Assembly: GCA_003491845.1 (NCBI GenBank)
Contig: DNBN01000132.1
Coordinates: 16,052-26,423, forward strand
DNA: 10,372 nucleotides
Origin: Porticoccaceae bacterium
GTDB lineage: Bacteria; Pseudomonadota; Gammaproteobacteria; Pseudomonadales; Porticoccaceae
Direction: 5' to 3'
The position numbers and the translations under genes were made by a program. Positions 6,582 through 10,372 of this stretch are shown piece by piece. The first letter of the stretch is position 1, and every line of letters begins with the position of its first letter. The notes under the pieces are model-generated. The model did not search any database. It was not told the DNA's origin and saw only the letters and a list, made by a program, of their open reading frames with translations.

Positions 6582-7421
6582 TTGAAAATACTATTAGCTG
6601 GCTGTGGCGATATCGGTCAAAAAATTGCTATGCAACTAACAGACCACCATCAATGCTATGGTTTAAAGCGCAATCCTGTTGACCTTGATAGTTCAATTAC
6701 TCCCATTGCTGCGGATCTTGGCGATGTAAAAGCACTGCGGACTATTTTTAATCAAGGCTTTGACGTGGTGGTGGTCACAATGACTCCTGATGCACGCAAT
6801 GAAGCCGCATACCAACGAGCATATGTTGATACCGCGTCCAGTCTTGCTCGTGTAATCAACCAAACAGATTGTCCGCCAAAGTTGGTTGTATGGGTGTCCA
6901 GTACAGGTGTCTATGGCGAGCACAAGGGAGCGTGGGTCGATGAACAAACACCCGCTACGCCCACTACCTTTTCTGGGAGAGCACTACTCAGTGCAGAGCA
7001 AGCAATAACGCGTAGTGTCAGCGACACGATTATCGTACGCTTTTCTGGTATTTATGGTCCTGGTCGACTTGCGCTGATCGCCGGCGTTCAAAAAGGCGTT
7101 GGTAAGCCGCCTTCACCGAAACGTTGGACTAACCGAATTCACAGTGAAGACTGCGCCGGTTTTTTAACTTACTTAATTAGACAAAAAATTGCAGGTGCCT
7201 CTTTGGAGGCACTTTATATTGGGTCCGACAACGAGCCTGTAACACAGCACGATATTCGAGTTTGGCTTGCACAGAAACTCGGGGTTACCTTGGTAGAGGA
7301 AGCTATTTCCAAAAACACGTCCAGCCCGCCCAATCGTCGCTTTGACAACAAAAGGTTACGCAAAAGCGGTTACAAACTTCAGTACGCTACTTTCCGTGAG
7401 GGTTATATCCCCCTGTTGTGA
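6582..7421 (+). CDS. NAD(P)-dependent epimerase/dehydratase-like protein (atypical SDR, YeeZ-like)
   Basis: This 279-residue cytoplasmic protein has a Rossmann fold of the extended/atypical short-chain dehydrogenase type. The dinucleotide motif GCGDIG is at 7-12 directly after the first strand (MKILLA). The conserved WVSSTGVYGE lies at 104-113, followed by WVDE (118-121), RFSGIYGPGR at 153-162, NRIHSEDCAG at 184-193, and a family-typical ending with NRRFDNKRLRKSGY (251-264) and FREGY (271-275). Tyr111 and Lys115 form a Y-x3-K spacing, but it falls inside the strand-loop where atypical members usually keep only SST-x-VYG, so I do not take it as the catalytic pair. The start is TTG, chosen because the strand MKILLAGCG begins there; only a weak GAG precedes it. 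It is transcribed divergently from oxyR, so OxyR control is possible. The substrate is unknown; E. coli YeeZ has no firm function either. Confidence 0.85.
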   Translation: MKILLAGCGDIGQKIAMQLTDHHQCYGLKRNPVDLDSSITPIAADLGDVKALRTIFNQGFDVVVVTMTPDARNEAAYQRAYVDTASSLARVINQTDCPPKLVVWVSSTGVYGEHKGAWVDEQTPATPTTFSGRALLSAEQAITRSVSDTIIVRFSGIYGPGRLALIAGVQKGVGKPPSPKRWTNRIHSEDCAGFLTYLIRQKIAGASLEALYIGSDNEPVTQHDIRVWLAQKLGVTLVEEAISKNTSSPPNRRFDNKRLRKSGYKLQYATFREGYIPLL

Positions 7422-7541
7422 TGAGCCTTTAACGTAGCTATATCTGAATTTCGACTCGCATTCGGTTTGGTGTCAAGACTCGAGTAAGATAGATCGTAGA
7501 AAAATGTTTTTTTGACCTAACTAAACTGAGATTACCTTTGT

Positions 7542-7925
7542 CTAGATGACAACAATTCCATCCATTTCTACTTGTGACCCCTTAGGTAGAGCTCTAACTC
7601 CAATTGCTGCTCGAGCGGGATAAGGTTCTTGAAAATACTGGCTCATAATTTCATTGACTACAGGAAAGTGGCCTAGATCTGTGAGAAATATATTCAATTT
7701 CACAATGTCGCTTAGGTCTCCATCTGCGGCATGACACACGGCTGTTAGGTTTTTGAATACCTGATGAATTTGTGTGCCGATATCATCACTTACAAGAGTC
7801 ATAGTCTTAGGATCTAAGGGAATCTGGCCTGACAAATAAACGGTATTATTTACCTTAACTGCCTGAGAATAGGTGCCGATAGCCGCTGGCGCGTCATCTG
7901 TTTGAATAATGGCTTTGTTGCTCAT
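7542..7925 (-). CDS. ridA: RidA family 2-iminobutanoate/2-iminopropanoate deaminase
   Basis: RidA hydrolyses reactive enamine/imine intermediates made by PLP enzymes such as threonine dehydratase, protecting other PLP enzymes. The 127 residues match the family length (E. coli 128). Seen motifs are the N-terminal GTYSQAV (17-23), LSGQIPLDP (31-39), the C-terminal signature YPARAAIGV (102-110) with the carboxylate-binding Arg105, [14 protein letters not shown] (113-126) and Glu120. The E. coli cysteine just after the Arg is Ala here, which many active members share. It begins 24 bases after spoT on the same strand with AGGAG six bases before the ATG. It is thus the likely last gene of rpoZ-spoT-ridA, an order that is conserved in Pseudomonas (from memory). 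It acts in the cytosol as a trimer in characterised members. Confidence 0.93.
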   Translation of the reverse strand: MSNKAIIQTDDAPAAIGTYSQAVKVNNTVYLSGQIPLDPKTMTLVSDDIGTQIHQVFKNLTAVCHAADGDLSDIVKLNIFLTDLGHFPVVNEIMSQYFQEPYPARAAIGVRALPKGSQVEMDGIVVI

Positions 7926-7949
7926 AATGTGCTCCTAATTTAGCGCTAA

Positions 7950-10064
7950 TTATTTGTTTTTAACACGAAAAATACGACGTACAGGCTTAAGACTTCGTGT
8001 TCTTCGCATGATATCTGCAAGATGGACTCTATCTCTAACTGTAAGAATTACATCAACTATGCTGGTAAACGGATCTTTTTCATCAACACTAATTTGTTCT
8101 ATGGTTGCCTCTTCTTCGGTCATCCTTGCAGCAAGGGCTGCAATAAACCCTCGTTCTGGGGTTACTTCCACTTTTAGTTCCACTGAAAATTCTCCACTGA
8201 CCACCGATGACCACACTAATGGCATACATTTTTCTGGATTTAAGCGGATTTCCTTAAGGTTTCTGCATGACTCAAGGTGGATCACTAGGCCCTTGCCAGG
8301 TGTCATGTGGCCTAGTATGGGATCACCAGGAATAGGATGGCAGCATCGTGCATAGTGCAGCATTAATCCATCAGATGAGTCGACGACAACTGCCAGATTT
8401 GGTGTTTTATTGTCGATTGATAGCTTGCGCTGGTTAGGCAATACCATAAGATTAGCGACCGCAAAGGGAACCCGATTTCCCAAGCCAATTTGTTGCAGTA
8501 CATACTCAAATGTAGTGGCCTCAGTTTCTTTAAGGAGTCGTTTGATTTGTGATTTCTTTAGCGCTTTATAACTAGTACCTAAGTTACTCAGCGCGTGATC
8601 TAATAGTCGCTTGCCTAAATCTACAGATTCGTCATGTTGCTGGTTTTTCAAAAAATGGCGTATAGCACTGCGTGCCTTTGCGGTAATGACAAAATTCAAC
8701 CAATTAGGATTTGGTTGAGCTCCTTTGGCACTGACAATATCAATTTTTTGACCACTTTGTAACGGCTCTGATAATGGTGTGAGTTCGCCATCGACATGGC
8801 AGGCAATACAGCTGTCTCCTAATCCTGTATGAACAGAGTAGGCAAAGTCAACGGGAGTAGCCCCTGTAGGTAATTCAATAATTTGACCTTTGGGTGTAAA
8901 AACATAAACTTCATCTGGAAAAAGGTCAGCTTTGACGTGTTCAAGAAACTCTAAAGAATCGCCTGCTTGCTGTTGCATTTCAAGAAGCCCTTGAACCCAC
9001 CTTGCTGCTCGCCGCTGACTAACTTCTACATTATTACTCGATGATTTATATTCCCAATGAGCTGCGATGCCAAAATTTGCCATTGCCTCCATTTCTCTTG
9101 TTCGAATTTGCACTTCGATGATAACCCCATGCATACCCACTAAAAGTGTATGAAGTGACTGATAGCCATTGGCTTTTGGAATTGCTATATAGTCTTTAAA
9201 TTCTCCAGGTACCGGTTTGTAGATATTATGAACAATGCCAAGTGCCCTGTAGCAATCATCAACATTGTCCACTACCAATCTGAAAGCAAATACATCCATG
9301 ATATCGCGAAAAGATTTTTTCTTTTCGCGCATTTTTAAGTAAATACTCCAAAGATGTTTCTCTCGGCCGGTCACATCCGCGTTAATCTCTTCTTTCTCTA
9401 ATCGCATTTCAATAGTTTTATGAATTTCAGAGACAACTTCTTTACGATTTTTCCTTGACGCCTTAAGAGCCTCACGCAGACGTCGATGGCGAAGAGGGTA
9501 CATAGCGGCAAAGCCAAGATCTTCAAATTCAAGCCGTATATCATTAATGCCTAGTCGTTGTGCGATGGGGGCATAAATATCTATCGTCTCTTTTGCTATC
9601 CGCCGTTTTTTTTCAGCCGATAAGACTCCCAAGGTACGCATATTATGGAGTCTGTCGGCTAGCTTTACCAAAATAACTCTAATATCTCGAGACATGGCCA
9701 AGGTCATTTTTTGAAAGCTTTCAGCTTGTTGTTCAGCTCTTGATGCTGTTTCAATTTCACCAAGTTTACTGACGCCATCAACCAGATCTGCCACTGTTCG
9801 CCCAAACTTACGACTTATTTGGCCTTTGGTAACGCCGGTATCTTCTATCACATCATGTAATAGAGCCGCCATCACGCTCTCATGATCCATATGCATTTCT
9901 GCAAGGATATTAGCAACGGCAAGGGGGTGAGTTATATAAGGATCACCACTTTGGCGCATTTGGCCAAGGTGACATTCTTCTGAAAAATAATAGGCCCGTT
10001 TGATTCGAGCTATTTCTTTGGAATCAAGATATAAGGAGAGTTTTTCGGTAAGACCTTGAAGCAC
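7950..10064 (-). CDS. spoT: SpoT: bifunctional (p)ppGpp hydrolase / weak synthetase
   Basis: SpoT degrades, and weakly makes, the alarmone (p)ppGpp. At 704 residues it equals the usual length (E. coli 702). Domains in order: HD hydrolase at about 20-200, with His46, HDVIED at 70-75 and Asp137 in KLADRLHN, the Mn-binding set; synthetase at about 230-345 with GREKH (233-237), Asp257 and Glu317 in EVQIRT, so both activities look intact; TGS at about 385-447 (VYVFTPKG at 387-394); the conserved cysteine region ARCCHPIPGD at 572-581; and an ACT domain at about 625-703. GREKH and the overall match make it SpoT rather than RelA, whose hydrolase is degenerate. The start is GTG at 10064, fixed by a full AGGAGG nine bases upstream and by alignment to the E. 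coli start region. It follows rpoZ by 32 bases and precedes ridA by 24, as expected for the gmk-rpoZ-spoT type operon; gmk would lie beyond the right edge. Confidence 0.97.
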   Translation of the reverse strand: MLQGLTEKLSLYLDSKEIARIKRAYYFSEECHLGQMRQSGDPYITHPLAVANILAEMHMDHESVMAALLHDVIEDTGVTKGQISRKFGRTVADLVDGVSKLGEIETASRAEQQAESFQKMTLAMSRDIRVILVKLADRLHNMRTLGVLSAEKKRRIAKETIDIYAPIAQRLGINDIRLEFEDLGFAAMYPLRHRRLREALKASRKNRKEVVSEIHKTIEMRLEKEEINADVTGREKHLWSIYLKMREKKKSFRDIMDVFAFRLVVDNVDDCYRALGIVHNIYKPVPGEFKDYIAIPKANGYQSLHTLLVGMHGVIIEVQIRTREMEAMANFGIAAHWEYKSSSNNVEVSQRRAARWVQGLLEMQQQAGDSLEFLEHVKADLFPDEVYVFTPKGQIIELPTGATPVDFAYSVHTGLGDSCIACHVDGELTPLSEPLQSGQKIDIVSAKGAQPNPNWLNFVITAKARSAIRHFLKNQQHDESVDLGKRLLDHALSNLGTSYKALKKSQIKRLLKETEATTFEYVLQQIGLGNRVPFAVANLMVLPNQRKLSIDNKTPNLAVVVDSSDGLMLHYARCCHPIPGDPILGHMTPGKGLVIHLESCRNLKEIRLNPEKCMPLVWSSVVSGEFSVELKVEVTPERGFIAALAARMTEEEATIEQISVDEKDPFTSIVDVILTVRDRVHLADIMRRTRSLKPVRRIFRVKNK

Positions 10065-10071
10065 CTGTTAA

Positions 10072-10085
10072 ACCCTCCTGAGGGT
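10072..10085 (-). promoter_or_regulatory. spoT Shine-Dalgarno within a small hairpin
   Basis: On the minus strand the sequence ACCCT-CAGG-AGGGT can fold into a 5-bp stem with a 4-base loop. The AGGAGG ribosome-binding site (10079-10074) spans the loop and the 3' arm, nine bases before the GTG start of spoT. The site supports the GTG as the true start. Folding would partly hide it until ribosomes finishing rpoZ, whose stop is 11 bases upstream of the hairpin, open the stem. Confidence 0.55.
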
Positions 10086-10096
10086 GGCAATTACCC

Positions 10097-10372
10097 TTAA
10101 AGCATAGGCTCTTCAGAGGGGGTAGTTGGAGTTTCTAAATTGAGGACTTCCTCGGCATCAAGAATTTCGTAGTCTTGAATCACTTCAGTTAGGATATCTG
10201 CAGTGACCAAGCCCTGTGCAATTTCACGCAGCGCGACGACAGTAGGCTTATCATTTTCCTCTTCAACAAGTGGAGGCCGTCCTTCAACCGCTATTTGCCT
10301 AGCGCGTTTAGAGCCAACCATAACCAGTTCAAAGCGGTTATCTACATGATCTAAACAATCTTCTACTGTAAT
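10097..10372 (-). CDS. rpoZ: RNA polymerase omega subunit RpoZ (N-terminus cut by window edge)
   Basis: Omega binds the beta-prime subunit, helps assemble RNA polymerase and forms part of the ppGpp site 1. The minus-strand frame is open to the right edge: before the internal MVGSKRARQ it reads [17 protein letters not shown], the standard omega N-terminus. So the gene starts about three codons beyond the window and the internal ATG at 10321 is not the start. The visible 91 residues include [16 protein letters not shown] (about 12-27) and [16 protein letters not shown] (about 40-55), the beta-prime-contacting core, then an acidic tail ending in [11 protein letters not shown]. Total length would be about 94 (E. 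coli 91). Being upstream of spoT by 32 bases links the ppGpp target and the ppGpp enzyme in one operon. TAA at 10097-10099. Confidence 0.95.
   Translation of the reverse strand: MTVEDCLDHVDNRFELVMVGSKRARQIAVEGRPPLVEEENDKPTVVALREIAQGLVTADILTEVIQDYEILDAEEVLNLETPTTPSEEPML

Noticed and set aside
7422..7541. Terminator in the convergent gap between the epimerase gene and ridA
   Set aside because: The palindrome ACTCGAGT (7478-7485) and the AAAAATGTTTTTTT tract are present, but they do not combine into a GC-rich hairpin plus U tract. I see nothing else in the gap.
7940..7949. 10-bp palindrome TTAGCGCTAA between spoT and ridA
   Set aside because: It is perfect but short, has no loop for a hairpin, and lies in a 24-base gap within an operon. 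Chance is a sufficient explanation.
7954..8355. 133-residue open frame on the plus strand inside spoT
   Set aside because: It is antisense to the conserved ACT/C-terminal coding region of spoT, has low-complexity Ser/Arg/Thr composition, and no ribosome site or family motif.
10097..10321. rpoZ starting at the internal ATG (74 residues)
   Set aside because: The frame continues upstream to the window edge and encodes the conserved omega N-terminus, so the true start is outside the window.

Overview
The window looks like a piece of a moderately AT-rich (roughly low-40s % GC by eye) gammaproteobacterial chromosome. It carries mostly conserved housekeeping genes, with one less familiar cluster at the left edge. 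The order rpoZ-spoT-ridA followed nearby by oxyR-recG is, from memory, the arrangement seen around this locus in Pseudomonas. The sequences themselves (Pseudomonas-like OxyR and SpoT, PiT plus DUF47 pair) fit a gammaproteobacterium, perhaps a marine one near the SAR92/OM60/Cellvibrionales groups. The exact lineage is inference. There is no sign of a mobile element, CRISPR array, tRNA or rRNA.

Layout. (1) Positions 1-1267, plus strand: the C-terminal end of a probable sterol desaturase/fatty acid hydroxylase family protein, a PqqB-like metallo-beta-lactamase-fold protein coupled to it through a TAATG junction, and a 51-residue two-helix membrane protein. (2) Positions 1328-3360, minus strand: a promoter with a perfect TATAAT -10 box, then a DUF47/PhoU-like protein and a PiT-type phosphate transporter, forming a low-affinity phosphate uptake module. 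(3) Positions 3388-6425, minus strand: oxyR and recG overlapping by ATGA, so peroxide sensing and stalled-fork repair share a transcript. (4) Positions 6426-6581: a divergent intergenic region with two inverted repeats, facing a plus-strand NAD-dependent epimerase-like gene (6582-7421, TTG start). (5) Positions 7542-10372, minus strand: rpoZ (cut by the right edge), spoT (GTG start, strong Shine-Dalgarno inside a small hairpin) and ridA, which read as one operon for the RNA polymerase omega subunit, (p)ppGpp turnover and enamine/imine detoxification.

The window is mainly stress and core physiology: stringent response, oxidative stress, fork repair and phosphate uptake. I found no convincing new multi-gene system. 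The points most worth a second look are: an OxyR with the peroxidatic Cys199 and its pocket intact but the resolving Cys208 replaced by Phe, with an extra Cys at 234; a 35-bp imperfect inverted repeat between oxyR and the epimerase gene; a TGTCA-N6-TGACA palindrome straddling the promoter of the phosphate operon; the spoT Shine-Dalgarno hairpin; and the left-edge lipid-enzyme/MBL/micro-membrane-protein cluster, whose MBL protein has HxHxGH instead of HxHxDH.
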